In this document: positions 24,366 through 35,439 of the stretch, piece after piece
Numbering within the stretch: the first letter of the stretch is position 1
How the letters are laid out: each line of letters starts with the position of its first letter
Assembly: GCA_034440635.1 (NCBI GenBank)
Contig: JAOTON010002094.1
Span: forward strand, 186,001-250,000
Length of the DNA: 64,000 nucleotides
Source: Lepas anatifera
Lineage: Eukaryota > Arthropoda > Thecostraca > Lepadidae
Reading direction: 5' to 3'
Position numbers and translations under genes: made by a program
Notes under the pieces: model-generated
The model's input: the letters and a program-made list of their open reading frames with translations, nothing else
Told to the model about the DNA's origin: nothing
Database searches by the model: none

Positions 24366-25459
24366 TCTAAATTATTTTTCAGCACTCCTCTGATTTTGAT
24401 GTTTCGATATGGCCAAGGTATATCGATATAGGTAGAGCTGCGCTAAAAAATATCGATAATATTTGCAGATTATCCTAGAAAGATAATTGAACTGGTTCAA
24501 TTATGGTGTGGTATTTAAGTTTTTCCCTAGAAATGTAGGCAAAACTTTTTGAAGTTCAAACATGTACACAGTCGTGAAATTGTTTTCACAGAAAGTGGAG
24601 GGTGAGACCTAACTCCCAAATCAGGTAGCAATTGGCTCCAATCTTTTAATGCCCAAATGTGTAGTCATGCATTTTTTCAGGCAAATGTTTAGCACTTCAT
24701 GTGTACTTCAGTTTCTCCGGGGCGTGTCATTTCTCTTCATAAAATAAAAAAGGCGTATTCCTCAATTTAATTTTCAATTAAGGCCAAAATGAAGTGCTGG
24801 TGAGGCCGAAAAAATATTAAAAGGTACGTTCTCCGTCTAAAATTTTAGGATTTTAGGGCACTGCATGTGTCGGTAGTATGGTGATAGCAACCAAAATCCG
24901 ACATAAGGGACTCGGTCCCAGGTGGTGGATACAAGGGGGTTAGGGGCTGAAGACCTAAGGTTTGCTTACCTGACTCGGGGCTTGTGTTCTCCGACAGGGT
25001 TGGCCGTCTCACGCCGTGTCCGTTGACAGTAGCTGGTTGAGCCATCGAAGTCCGCCGGAGCGACTTCGAGAAGCAAACCGCGGCCATCGATACCATCAGT
25101 GCATCGACAGTTCTGCCGCCGTGATAAGGCGGTACAGTGGTGATAAAGACGAAGATAAGGAGTGCTACGGCGGTGCAACGGTGATAAAGGCGAAGATAAG
25201 GTTCGACAAAGTGAATTGATTTTTTAATCATACCTTCTGAGATTGCCACAATCGTGCGCTCACCCTTGCACCCGCATTGCAACCTGATTAGTGACCTGAT
25301 AACGCCATATGGTTGGGATGATATGCCAGGGCCTCCTCACATGGTGCTAAAGGTCACAGGTCAAGGACCTAACAGTATTTTCAATGCCATTGACTCAAGT
25401 GGTTCTGGTCAGATGTGTCATCCAGTCTGATGCATATTTTGTCATGACGTCAGAGTTAG
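24366..25459. other. No gene seen; short tandem duplication
   Basis: Around 25135-25200 a segment of about 41 bp with GTGATAAAGACGAAGATAAG is duplicated. A 145-codon minus-strand frame over 24845-25282 shows no recognisable domain. Confidence 0.5.
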
Positions 25460-25862
25460 AGGGAATGTGACACCTTGATGGAATCCTGGAATTTAGTGCA
25501 ATTAGGGGTACTTTTACCTGAAAATCATAGAAGCGACCATGATTTCTCTGAAAACGCACAATAAGTTCAATATTTTGATTTTTTAAATGCTCCTCTAGGG
25601 AAAGAAAAGTATCTGCCTGTGGATGTCATGATCTGGCAAACACTACCATATTAAATACGTTTCATGGGCTTCGATTGGCTGATACTCATAGTGATGTCAG
25701 CATATGTCACACCAAAAGCTATGACAACTGTAGCCTGCTGCTAAGGGTACATGAGGGGTACATTTCAGGTAGGTTTTAGCTTTTTTCTACGGAAATCTTG
25801 AGTTCCAAGACAAATGATACATTGAGTACGGCGTTTACCGACTTCCTTTACAACCTGGCCAG
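25460..25862 (-). repeat. Truncated copy of TTAA element family D
   Basis: Starts AGGGAATGTGACACCTTG just after TTAG (25456-25459) and matches the reverse complement of 61693-62140 as far as TTTACAACCTGGC. Shared pieces include TACATTTCAGGTAGG and GCATATGTCACACC. The distal end is missing. Confidence 0.7.
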
Positions 25863-28264
25863 CACAGTGCCCAGCACGGCTTAGTTTTGACATGGCCTCG
25901 CTTGATATTTCCATTACTCATTGCGTTTTGAGCTGTCTAGCTGGCTTCACCTACCATACGGTTTTCACCCGCAGAATCCCGGTCTCATATCTGGCCATTT
26001 GCGACATTTTCTTCCAGTACGATTTGGTTTGCATTCTTTGCTTCATCATTGACCACATTTTAGTTGTTTGGCAAATTATTCAGAAGTGGATGTAACCTTG
26101 TACCGCTCGCAGCTATATTTTCACTGAACGACCTTCCGTTTGTGTTCCCGGCATTTGCTTGAGAGCCTGATGATGTGATTGATGCGAAGCTTATTGTTTG
26201 TTTCGGTCAATGATGAGCACTCGATTATTACGCCCCGACTTCGATAACTCGATAACCTTTCCTGCGGACAGCGACTTCGATTACGATAAGTACATTGAGC
26301 AATATTCCCCGTGGAATATTGTCCGTTTGTTGTGCCGAGCAAGAATTGTTGGTTGGAATATATATATTGACTCTTATTGTTATCGTTTCATCTGGCCGTT
26401 TCATGCGAGCTATCGTTATGAGATATATCAAAGAGACAAAGTGCACCGGTGTCCCAATCCCCTCCATTCGGCACCGACGTCCACAGCATCCACTATCTCG
26501 CCTCATTATCGGCCTGCATTGTGATACGCAACTTCGTTTTGTTATCTTCGTTCAATACCGCTTCAGCGTGGAGAAACTCGCATTAAACAGTCATATCGTT
26601 GACTTAACTATATTGGAAAATATTCATAAACAATGGAAACGACATAACAAGCTCCTTCTGATGGTATATCAGATCTAATGTATGTCACAGCAGGGGCATG
26701 TAGTTTTAGAAAGATTGAGGGTGCCCAAAATTCCAACCATGTTTTCACCACTATATTAAAACTGATAGTATAGAATGAAGCTTGTTTTGGAATTCCCACA
26801 GATCTATTGCACCGCCTAGACCAGTTAAAAATCTTAAAATAAAAAGCACAAACTTGAAGAACATTTTAAGATCGCTTCGAGGTTTAACTAGAGATACCCC
26901 AAAGGTACCAATCCACAACACTGCACCATAGATGGCAGAAACTAGTATTAGACGCGCCTACTTATTTTTTTTTCATACAGACCACAGGAAAAAATGACAC
27001 TTTAAACAAACACACTTTAAATAAACACACTACTATCGCTTTGCATCAATCTTTTGAGCTTAGCTCAATCTTCCCGACATTTTTCGTTCTGCTGTGTACA
27101 TCCTGAGTTATTTTTCGCGGACGCTCGGCCGCCACGGTCATTTTCGTTTCGTCCGGGTTTTGAAGGATCTTACTCCTTTTGAGGAGAACAAAAACACAAA
27201 GCCAGATCGGATGAGAAGGGTGGTTGCTGGAGCACGGCAATTTCTTTACCAGATAGGGTGCTGAGGGCTCGGAGAAGCTTTACCACAGTTTTAGGATGCC
27301 CAGGGTATTGAGCAGGCATAGGCGTTGTCATCAGTCGGCGATGAAGGTGGGAGTAATTTCCTTGTCACAGCTCCCACTTTTTCTTGCCGATCGAACGAGA
27401 TGTTTCCTACTCTCGACAGAACATACTTCATAATATTTAGTTTCAGTCAATACACTGAGGATAAAGGCAAACAGCATCGCCTCGATGATAACGGCACCAA
27501 CCCGGTACTACGCACTCATTAACTCAGCTATCGGTGTTGCCATTCGGACAAAAGTGTGAGCGTTGGCCAGGACGGCACTACGGGAGTGCAGGCGAGTCCC
27601 CCATCCAGAAAGTCGGATCACGCGTTACTCACAATATTGCAGCGGGAGAAAGCTCACTGTAAAAAGAACCAGTACTGGAATACTATCGCTATCAGACGGT
27701 GCGGCACGAAGCTGCGGTCACAGACTTGGGAGTCTACGCAGACGGTGATACCGTCCGTTTCATGTCCGGAGTTTTCCAAAGCTGACCAAAGGGAGAACAT
27801 CTCGGCGCGGTGGCGGGAGCACAGCCGTCCGAATGTGGTCTTGTGCCCAGCCAGTCGGCAGTTTTGTAATTCGAAGGCAGAGTTCTTCCGTATTCTTAGC
27901 AATCTGCTGTTTATGGCCACAGTTGAGAAAAGAAATCATAGTTATCGAGCTTCGTGCCGGCTCAAGACTCGCACGTACCCCGGTACCTCGATCTTACTCC
28001 ACAGCCTCACACCTGGTGGGAGAAAGAAAAGTCAGAAAGGAGAAGACTGGAGCAGTGGTGTCGAATTTGATCTGCCTCTTAATCCTATCATACGAGTTCT
28101 GAATAGCTAAGGAGTGCATTTTGGAAATGTTTTGACTTATAATTAAATTGACTAGGCCTGATCTTGTTGAAGCTGGGTTCATATATCCAGTTCAGAAATG
28201 TATTCGATTAGGATAATTTTGCATATACTTTCTTTAACCTGCACAGATATTCATAAAGTGACAG
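25863..28264. other. No gene supported; mixed DNA with weak coding-like patches
   Basis: 26198-26524 and 27556-28110 on the plus strand, and 27654-27920 on the minus strand, are open. The last has a faint RNase H-like pattern (HRAEMFSLWSAL, then VCVDSQ), but no neighbouring domain supports it. Nothing else is recognised. Confidence 0.4.
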
Positions 28265-28443
28265 ATAACACGCGCACTGGATGGGGGAGGGGCTCAGAGC
28301 CCTCCCCCACCTATTTTCCGAGATGACCGGAGAACCATTCGTAGCCAAGAAAACGATATTCGGTCTCATTTGGAAGAATTCAACACCGTGTCAGTTGATG
28401 AAATAATTTGGAAAATCGGTCGCAAGCATGTTTACTTATAGGA

Positions 28444-28444
<1 letters not shown>
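28265..28444 (+). repeat. Left-end fragment of TTAA element family B
   Basis: TAACACGCGCACTGG followed by a GC-rich palindrome (GGGCTCAGAGCCC flanked by G and C runs) and then GACCGGAGAACC, matching 58201-58380. It is cut off by the GT microsatellite. Confidence 0.75.

Positions 28445-28445
<1 letters not shown>

Positions 28446-28529
<84 letters not shown>
28446..28529. repeat. (GT)n microsatellite
   Basis: About 84 bp of uninterrupted GT. It interrupts the family B fragment. Confidence 0.97.
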
Positions 28530-28532
<3 letters not shown>

Positions 28533-29639
28533 TTGTTTTCCGTGACTTATGGGGACATCGTTAGTTTACACAACGGACTTATGGGGACCACCGGTCACTA
28601 GCGAGGACCGGAGCCCGGTCCTCGGTTTTTAAACCAATCAGAAGCCTTGCTTGACACCTCAGGGGTCACGCGACTCTATTTCAAGCTGGTCCCACATTTT
28701 CATGGTTGACGAGGTTTTTCTTGCTCAGTGTGTAAAAAGTGTGTTATCGGACATCGTGTCATACGTGTGTGAATCATCGGGTAGAAATAGAGATGGGTAT
28801 TTACCTTGCTAGCTTCCTCATATGGCATAGTTAATTTTTCCTTTTAAATATAGAATTCATACATACTGGCCTTTTTTATATTTAACTTTTCTCTTTTAAG
28901 ATTAGTTTCCGTGACCATAAATGTATTCAGTACTATTTATTAATATTGAGTAAACCAGTTGCCCGCGGATGTAAACAATGCTTTCCATCACTATTGACAT
29001 CCGCTTGTTTTGATTTGAGCCGAAGGTATTTTGCTTGAACCGGTCCGGAGTTTTTGGGTGTTTTTGATTAGGCTTTTAGCCGAATCTTTCCCATTTCATA
29101 TCTTATTTAATCTATAAACATAATATCAGAAGGAATGTATCTTCCAAGATTACGGATCAAGTGCTTTCTTCGAGGTTTGAATAGTGCGCCACTTCAGTCT
29201 TATTGGACAATGCAACTTTTGAAATATTTAACCACCTCTTGTATGTTAATTTTTGCTGTAGCTACACATATGACTAAACCTACTGTTGGTTCCAGGAGGT
29301 CCAACAGATCCTGGATCCCCACCCGAAGTCCGAATTCGTGTCTGCCCCCCCTCCCCCAGGGTCCATGGGTAGAGATCCCAGGGGTTTGGGGGGATCAGGA
29401 CCCCCTGGATTTTGGGTCTCCCATGGTGTTTGTATAGGGCCTGTATTGCTGTGCTGGTTTTAACCCACCCAGGACCCCCCTGAATCGAGAAGAGATTTCC
29501 AGCCTTACCAGGGTCAGTAGGTACCTACATGCATTTCAAAAATGATCAGCTCTCTTAAGGCAATTCAGGGAAAGACTGAATGCAGTTTTGTACTAAAGAA
29601 AATTTTAATTTTTAGACTTTTGAATATTGAAAGCTTGTG
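28530..29639. other. No gene seen; repeat motif GGTCCTCGG
   Basis: 28540-28640 contains GACTTATGGGGACC twice and CCCGGTCCTCGG. The same phrases recur at 36780-37060 beside the other GT microsatellite, so a repeat family seems associated with GT tracts. 29290-29480 is a GC-rich patch with GGATCC-containing phrases. Confidence 0.5.
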
Positions 29640-29764
29640 GGGGGGGGCAACGGAACTCAACATGGGGTAAAACACATGTTTTTTTTTTTAAATCGAGGGG
29701 CAAAGGGGGACTTTGAAGCATGGAGGGCTGGGGGGAGGCAATGGCCCCCTGGATCTGCCAGTGT
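29640..29764. repeat. Family H-type fragment
   Basis: A G-rich start, AAATCGAGGGGCAAAGGGGG in the middle and a CTGGATCTGCCAGTG end match the ends and interior style of the GGCGGATCC family. The left terminus is not clear. Confidence 0.55.
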
Positions 29765-30805
29765 AGGCGGCTACAAATCCCTGCAATACTTCACATTTTA
29801 AGCAAATAAAATGTAGGAAAACAGACACATGATAACTGGCAGTTCACAGCTAATATTCTGGTTCAAATCATTCCACTCAAGCATTGCACATGCACATATG
29901 AAATTGGAAAGCTTTTGAAGCCTGAAAAATTTGGAATATCTCCGCAAGCCAAAACATATTCTCAATGGAAATGGGGGGTTAATTACCAATCTTAAAGTAG
30001 TTCTGATAGTGCTGAATCCTTGTTTGTCAGGCAATGCCTTCCAGAAAAATACCAAATGCTCTCTACCAAGACATATCTTTTAGCAGGATTAGGTCCAGAA
30101 TCTTATATTTCTGTTGAACCAGCATGATTTAATCCATTGAGACACTAGGAAATAATGAAATACAAATATCTGCTTGAGCATGGCCGTTTAAAAGCTTATA
30201 CAATCACTTCTTTAGAGTAAAGCACAAATATCCCATAATCATGTGACTTTGACTGAAAAAATCACTCGGACATACACAAACTATTATGATTTCTCCACAT
30301 TTGCCAGGCTGCTATCAGCCAACAATTATACCCACAGGTTATCCCTTAAGTCAACTGGTGGCAATTGCAACACAATAGCGTAAGGCAATGCTTGATGCTG
30401 TCAACTTAAAAAGTGGAAATAAGGTTCATGAATCCACATAATATGCTTAGTTTACTATTTAACTACTTAAATAATAAGCCAATGGCTTTGCAATGGTAAA
30501 ATGGTGCACATGCCAAATAACAAATTATACAACTGAATATAGCCCCACCAATCCTTCACAATTCAATCTAATCCTTCAAAATTAGTTTCCTTCAAGGATC
30601 TTCACCTTCAAGAAAACCAATTTTTCCTGTCGGCCCCGCTGCTGCTACGTTTCTATAGTAAGGAACAGCAAACCTTTTAGTCAGATCAGTTCCTTCAAAA
30701 ACACTAGGGCTGGGGTGATGGATGGGGGCAGGTTCTATAAGATATTACTGACACCTGCACAATCCTACACTTCTTTTGAAATCCTACACATGAAATGTCA
30801 AATGA

Positions 30806-31143
30806 CATTAATTCAAGCAATGAAATGTCAATTTTGTCCAGATTTCCTTCAGCCTTTGAGAGTGAATATCACATTAACCTGTCAAGGCAAAATGTACAAC
30901 ACACTGTCTCAAACTCACTTTAAATTCAATGTCTTCCAACAGACCAATTTAGAGACCAAAACAACCATGCCATCTTTGAGTTTAATTTTGAAGCCATACA
31001 CTTAAAAGGTCATATAAAATCCATTCAAGCAATATCATCCCAATTTTGGGCAGTTTACCTTCAGAGTCTGAGTCTGCATGTCACATTATCCTGCGAAGGG
31101 AAAATGTGCAACACGCTGCCTCAAACCTTGAATTCAATGTATC
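30806..31143. repeat. Degenerate direct duplication, offset about 210 bp
   Basis: 30806-30940 and 31020-31143 share TTCAAGCAAT, TTTTG...CAG, CTTCAG...GAGT, CACATTA and AAAATGTRCAACACRCTG. No coding frame spans it. The surrounding 29766-31467 holds no gene that I can support. Confidence 0.65.
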
Positions 31144-31467
31144 GTAGAAGCCATTGGCTGTCCAAAAATTATCATGATTTAAAGCTATGGTTAAGTATTT
31201 TTACAACCCAATGATTTTGCACAGCTTTCTACCACATTTCATCGACCAGAGGTTGGCAATCTTGCCATGTTTGGGTGTTTTGGGGACCCAAACTCTGCTT
31301 ACTCCAAAATTTACACTAGATAAAATGGAAAATATATTCTCCTAATCCCATGATTTGACCTTTTGATGCTACTCTTCTCCAAACCCAGAGATATTCCACA
31401 CATCAATTGTGTTCTAGGGAGCTTTCAATGCATTCATGTGATGCTTCACCAGGGTCTATCCTGCAGT

Positions 31468-32340
31468 GGGTAACTAGGTAGCTGGCTTCACACATGTTGC
31501 CAGATAGAATCACAGCAGGCTAATCTATATCATAAGTACCACATTTCCAAAGCTCCTATGAATCAAAACTTCCTTCCAAACAACAGCGCCACAGGTTGAT
31601 CCAGATCGTAAGTGCCACTGTTCAAAGCTTCCTCCAGTGAAATATTCCAAGTGGTCTAGCTGTTTTTAGCGTTGCTGAAACATCCTTTCTTTGAAATGTT
31701 CCTAGTGCCAAAACTGCTTTTTTGCATTGCTGAGTGACACTTTTTCAAAAACCTTTGGTAATTATGTTTTTAAGACTTCTACATGTAGCACAACGTAACC
31801 AAACCTGACCTAACCTTTTCTCGACTCAGCTAGCTGGCCTGTGGCACACCTAACCTGCCGGTGTCACTTTTGCCTTCATCAGCTGCTGTGGCTACGCCGT
31901 GTGCCTACTTAACCTAACCAAAACTAGCCTAGCCTAGCCTAGCCTGACCTGACCTGACCTGACCTGACCTAACCTAACCTAACCTCATAGGCGGATCCAG
32001 GATTGCCGATCGGAGGGGGCACCTTCCCGCGGGGGCGCCACCCGGACCAGGGGGGCGCCACTTATGACCGGCAAAACCTATCAGGTGGGCGCCAGATCCT
32101 ATCGGTGGGCGCCGACTTTCGTATCCTGGGGGGTGGGAAGCGACATTTCAGGGGGCGCCGAGGGTCGATCGGGGGGCACGTGCCTCCCCCTTGCCCCCGC
32201 TGGATCCGCCCATGCCTAACCTAACCTAACCTAATTAAAGTAAGTTTTGATCCATTGCAGCTTTTGAACAGTGGCACTTGTCATACAGATCAACCTGTAG
32301 TTATCTGGCAACATGTGTGAAGCCACCTACCTCATTACCC
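31468..32340. mobile_element. Element carrying a TTAGG-type array, copy 2 (family I)
   Basis: Both termini are present: GGGTAACTAGGTAGCTGGCT at the left and, inverted, AGCCACCTACCTCATTACCC at the right; the repeat continues inward as TCACACATGTTGCCAGATA, about 39 bp with a few mismatches. The interior is the reverse complement of copy 1. The pentamer array (about 31900-31985 and 32215-32233) appears as blocks of AGCCT, GACCT and AACCT units, that is CTAGG, TCAGG and TTAGG variants. A family H MITE sits inside the array. No target duplication was clear. Confidence 0.88.
31986..32214. mobile_element. 229-bp GGCGGATCC MITE inside the pentamer array
   Basis: Termini CATAGGCGGATCCAG and CTGGATCCGCCCATG are inverted. 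Array units continue on both sides; CCTAACCT flanks it on each side, which fits an 8-bp duplication but cannot be told apart from the array itself. Confidence 0.85.
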
Positions 32341-32660
32341 AGCAGGGTAACGAGGTAGCTACGAATGAAAGGTACCTTACTATCAACGTGCGCGTCTTGC
32401 CACTTAGTTAGTTAAGGGCTTTTTGTAAGGCGTTCTGTGCAAAGCACCTTTGCCCGCCTCTAAAGTGTCTTGTCACTTGCTCACTTGCCCACTTTATGAA
32501 AAACGGTGAAGATGCCAGGTTTAATTTGGCTAAAGGGACTCAAAATTAGCCTCACTGCCAAAAACAGTCTTCAGTTTGGCGTTTTCTTGGCTGAAAGAAC
32601 ACGCTGCTTCGAAGTGGTTACTACCCACAAGACCAAAGGTTTTATCGCCTTGGCCAAAGG
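32341..32660. other. No gene seen
   Basis: Begins with another family I terminus (GGGTAACGAGGTAGCTACG, 32345 onward), otherwise unremarkable. Confidence 0.5.
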
Positions 32661-32731
32661 TAGGCACGGATCCAGGCGGACGGTTGGGGAGGAGGAGGCA
32701 AAGTGGCCCAAAATCAGGAGAAACACATGGG

Positions 32732-32879
32732 CAAGGACGTTGGAACTGGGCGGCAGGGGGCAGCTGCCCCCCCCAACTTGAATGATTCTTAACCATTAAC
32801 CCTATGGCGTTGACTGGAAAGAAATAACCTGAAAATGACCGTTGCCCCCCCCAACTTGAACATAGTTCCAAAGCCCCTG
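32732..32879. mobile_element. Family G hAT MITE, nested copy 1
   Basis: Starts CAAGGACGTTGGAAC, ends GTTCCAAAGCCCCTG. Flanks CACATGGG and CATATAGG agree at 6 of 8. The interior matches 8469-8616 (CTATGGCGTTGACTGGAAA). Confidence 0.88.
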
Positions 32880-32926
32880 CATATAGGGTTTTAAGAAAAT
32901 CGGGGAGCAAAGTGGTGGCAACGGAT

Positions 32927-33069
32927 CAGTTACGTTGGAACCGGGGGGGGCAGGGGCAGCTGCCCCCAACTTGCATGATTCTTAACCATTAGCCCTATGG
33001 CGTTGACTGGAAAGAAATGACTTGAAAATGCCCGCTGCCCCAACTTGGAACATAGTCCCAACGCCCCTG
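32927..33069. mobile_element. Family G hAT MITE, nested copy 2
   Basis: Starts CAGTTACGTTGGAACC, ends GTCCCAACGCCCCTG. CAACGGAT is perfectly duplicated at 32919-32926 and 33070-33077. Confidence 0.94.
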
Positions 33070-33119
33070 CAACGGATGGTTGGGGGGAATTGCCCCGTTT
33101 GCCCCTGGATCCGCCAGTG

Positions 33120-33905
33120 GCCAAAGGTGACTGCCCTGTGTTAACACCCGCCCCAGTGGGGTGGGCGGGGGCCGAGGGTCAAAGGGTTGAAAACCGAGGG
33201 TTTGGGGAAATTACCCCATGTGTCCCCTGGATTCGCCCCTTGTGGGGATTTTCAACCACGGGTTTCACGCGCAGATGCGCGTGATAGCGATGAAACTCGA
33301 ATGGTGGTTGATAGCCCACGAGAAATGATGAAGAAACTTTATCAGTCACTTTTTTGCTCAAGACAATATTGAGGTCATGACAGGTCAAAGAAGGTTACAT
33401 GGCAGAGGATGTTTTTTGCTCTAGCGTCTGACTGGATTAAGTAAGATACATATTTGTGGTCTCATTCGACTTCTCTCATTACGGAGAATCGAATGATGTA
33501 TAATATGACCATGCTAGGTCAAATTGTAAAATGGGCTGACCTAGCATTGTCAGTATACATTTTTGTTTCGAAATATAAACACACATACATTTTGTCGATT
33601 CGCTAGCAGGTCTATTCCCGAAATTGTTTTGCTACGTCCATAAGATTTGCGAATCAAGGGACGCATCCCCCGGCTCTCGACACCCATGACTGACAGGCTG
33701 ATGCACAATGGTGTTGCTAGCAGAGAGCCTGGGCTGGTCGCCGTTTTACTTGTTGGGATCTACGGTCATGTCAGCGTCGATCCGCGGTCAGGTCAGAAGG
33801 GAACCCGCCAACTCGATGATGAGGAGAGCGAGGAAGATGAGGGGAAACAGGCAACAGAGAAGAGAAAGCTGCAAAAGAAATGGATAAAAGGATGAATAAG
33901 TATAG
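33120..33905. other. No gene seen; AGGTCA-rich repeat and hairpin
   Basis: TTAACACCCGCCCCAGTGGG at 33141 looks like another TTAA-element end. TCACGCGCA-GA-TGCGCGTGA (33267-33286) is a 9-bp perfect stem that could be two abutting termini of this superfamily. AGGTCA motifs follow to about 33550. Confidence 0.5.
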
Positions 33906-34185
33906 TGGCACGAGGAAGTATTCGCGCAGATTCCAGTGGAGATAAAGACTGGAGAAACCAGCGGAACAAAGAAGCGCCGAAAGAGACAGCCATGGACAGC
34001 CAGAGAAAAGGCAGCGGTAAGCGAACAGCTGGATGATGTAATTAAGAAGGGGGAAGTGCCGAACAAGGCGCAGTGCACGCTTGCAATTCAAGCTGCACCA
34101 TCGCTGCACCAGAGGGATGGCGAAGCGTCAAGTATTGCGCCTACAACATGATTCAGGCTCAGAAGTGCATGTTCTCAACATTAGG
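33906..34185 (+). pseudogene. Fragment of a basic WT-EK-AV (SANT-like) C-terminal module
   Basis: The frame encodes KKRRKRQPWTAREKAAVSEQ, then LDDVIKKGEVPNKAQCTLAI; after a one-base shift near 34117 another frame gives WRSVKYCAYNMIQAQKCMF. This succession (basic patch, PWT-EK-AV, VP-KA-C, W-VK-Y) is familiar from the C-termini of many uncharacterised metazoan proteins and looks Myb/SANT-like. Function unknown. There is no ATG (upstream stop at 33903) and the shift makes it a fragment. Acid-rich codons upstream (EESEEDEG near 33820) may belong to the same lost gene. Confidence 0.4.
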
Positions 34186-35439
34186 TGACCCAGCACGTTG
34201 ATTCGTTCGATGTACATACCTATATAATTTCAGTTAACTATAATCAAAATCCAGACCAGAACGAAACAAATTACGTCAACACATATATGTGAATCACTTT
34301 GCCTTTTGAAATATCTAAACCATTATACCAAACCATTGGACCCTACCGTGACTAGAGAAGCTATAAGCATATACACACTGCTCATGAACAACACATAACT
34401 GACTCCTCCTCGTCGCCTACCGGCATCATCCCTCCCCTCATACAAAGACCGTATAATCATGTGTTTCCTGCCGTCCTGCAGTATCCCCACGAATTTTTCG
34501 CAGGGAGAACAGACCCAAGCCTTACGATCACAGGCGCATAAACTTTCCGAGTTGGAGTTGGGGGAAGAGTCCTCGTAGTTTGCGGGCCACGGGTGACTAG
34601 ACCATTTCTTTTCACCTAACAATAGGCCTCGTCTCGAAGTTAGTGGTGCACTTTCCCCATAGTCGGAAAGTGGGCGGGGGGCCTGGAGAAGCCGCCCCCA
34701 CAGTTCCCGCACATCTGCTTACGATGGCCGAAGTCTGGCAGGTATGGTCGGAACTGAAAATTGTCTTCGGAAAGCATCAGGCGGAAAACCAATCCTGGGA
34801 AAATTAATGTTCATTGCCGTCTCTGAAGTTCCAAGTTCTAATTTGCAGAAATGAAGCCATACGGAACAGCGGTATCTAAAGCAAAAACATTTGGTTCTTG
34901 AACTAATCGTTTTATGCTCCTTCACATACTTCAAAGCCACAAGCGCAGGTAAAGAAACATCTAAACATTGGGGTGGAGGGCGAGAACGCGTCCCTCAGCT
35001 CCCTCTCCCGCGTACGACGCCTATGCCGACATCCTATTATCCTATTCAACACCTAAATTATTTTGCTCCATCATCATCCTACTACTGCAGTCATCCGTTC
35101 CGCGCCATCCACCTCCCTCGTCGATAGCATGTCAAAGCAGGGGTCGATCCATAGGGGGAGGGCAAAAAGGCATTTACCTCCTCCCCAAAACGCCCAATTT
35201 TCACCAATTCCAAAACTATATGTTTTTCATGTCTTTGGCACTGCCCCCTCAACCATTTGCCTGGATCCGGCAATGTAAAAAGTACTACTTTAAAAACGTG
35301 ACCCCGCCAGCAATTTCTCGGTTTCCAAAACCTGGCCCCCATCGGACTGTGCAGTGTGCAGGGCTCTGCCCAAACCATAACTCTGCCTAAGCCCAAAATT
35401 TTGCTGAACCTTGGTCGGGTTGATCTGTCACAGTGGGCC
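34186..35439. other. No gene seen; one GGATCC-type repeat fragment
   Basis: 35130-35275 (GGGTCGATCCATAGGGGGAG to TGCCTGGATCCGGCAATG) resembles family H with mutated termini. The rest is not recognised. Confidence 0.5.

Larger units (their letters stand above)
32661..33119. mobile_element. GGCGGATCC element (family H) with two MITEs nested inside
   Basis: GCCAAAGG at 32653-32660 and 33120-33127 is a perfect 8-bp target duplication. Ends are TAGGCACGGATCCAGG and CCTGGATCCGCCAGTG. Without its two passengers (32732-32879 and 32927-33069) and one copy of each of their duplications the element is about 150 bp. The order of insertion is fixed by nesting: the host first, the two MITEs afterwards. 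Confidence 0.93.

Noticed and set aside
24845..25282. 145-codon minus-strand frame
   Set aside because: No motif, includes a short tandem duplication, and codon content looks random.
26198..26524. 108-codon plus-strand frame beginning MFRSMMSTRLL
   Set aside because: No domain recognised, both strands are open, and no splice or promoter context supports it.
27654..27920. Minus-strand frame with RNase H-like HRAEMFSLWSAL and VCVDSQ
   Set aside because: No other retroelement domain is nearby in either frame and the pattern is short; chance cannot be excluded.
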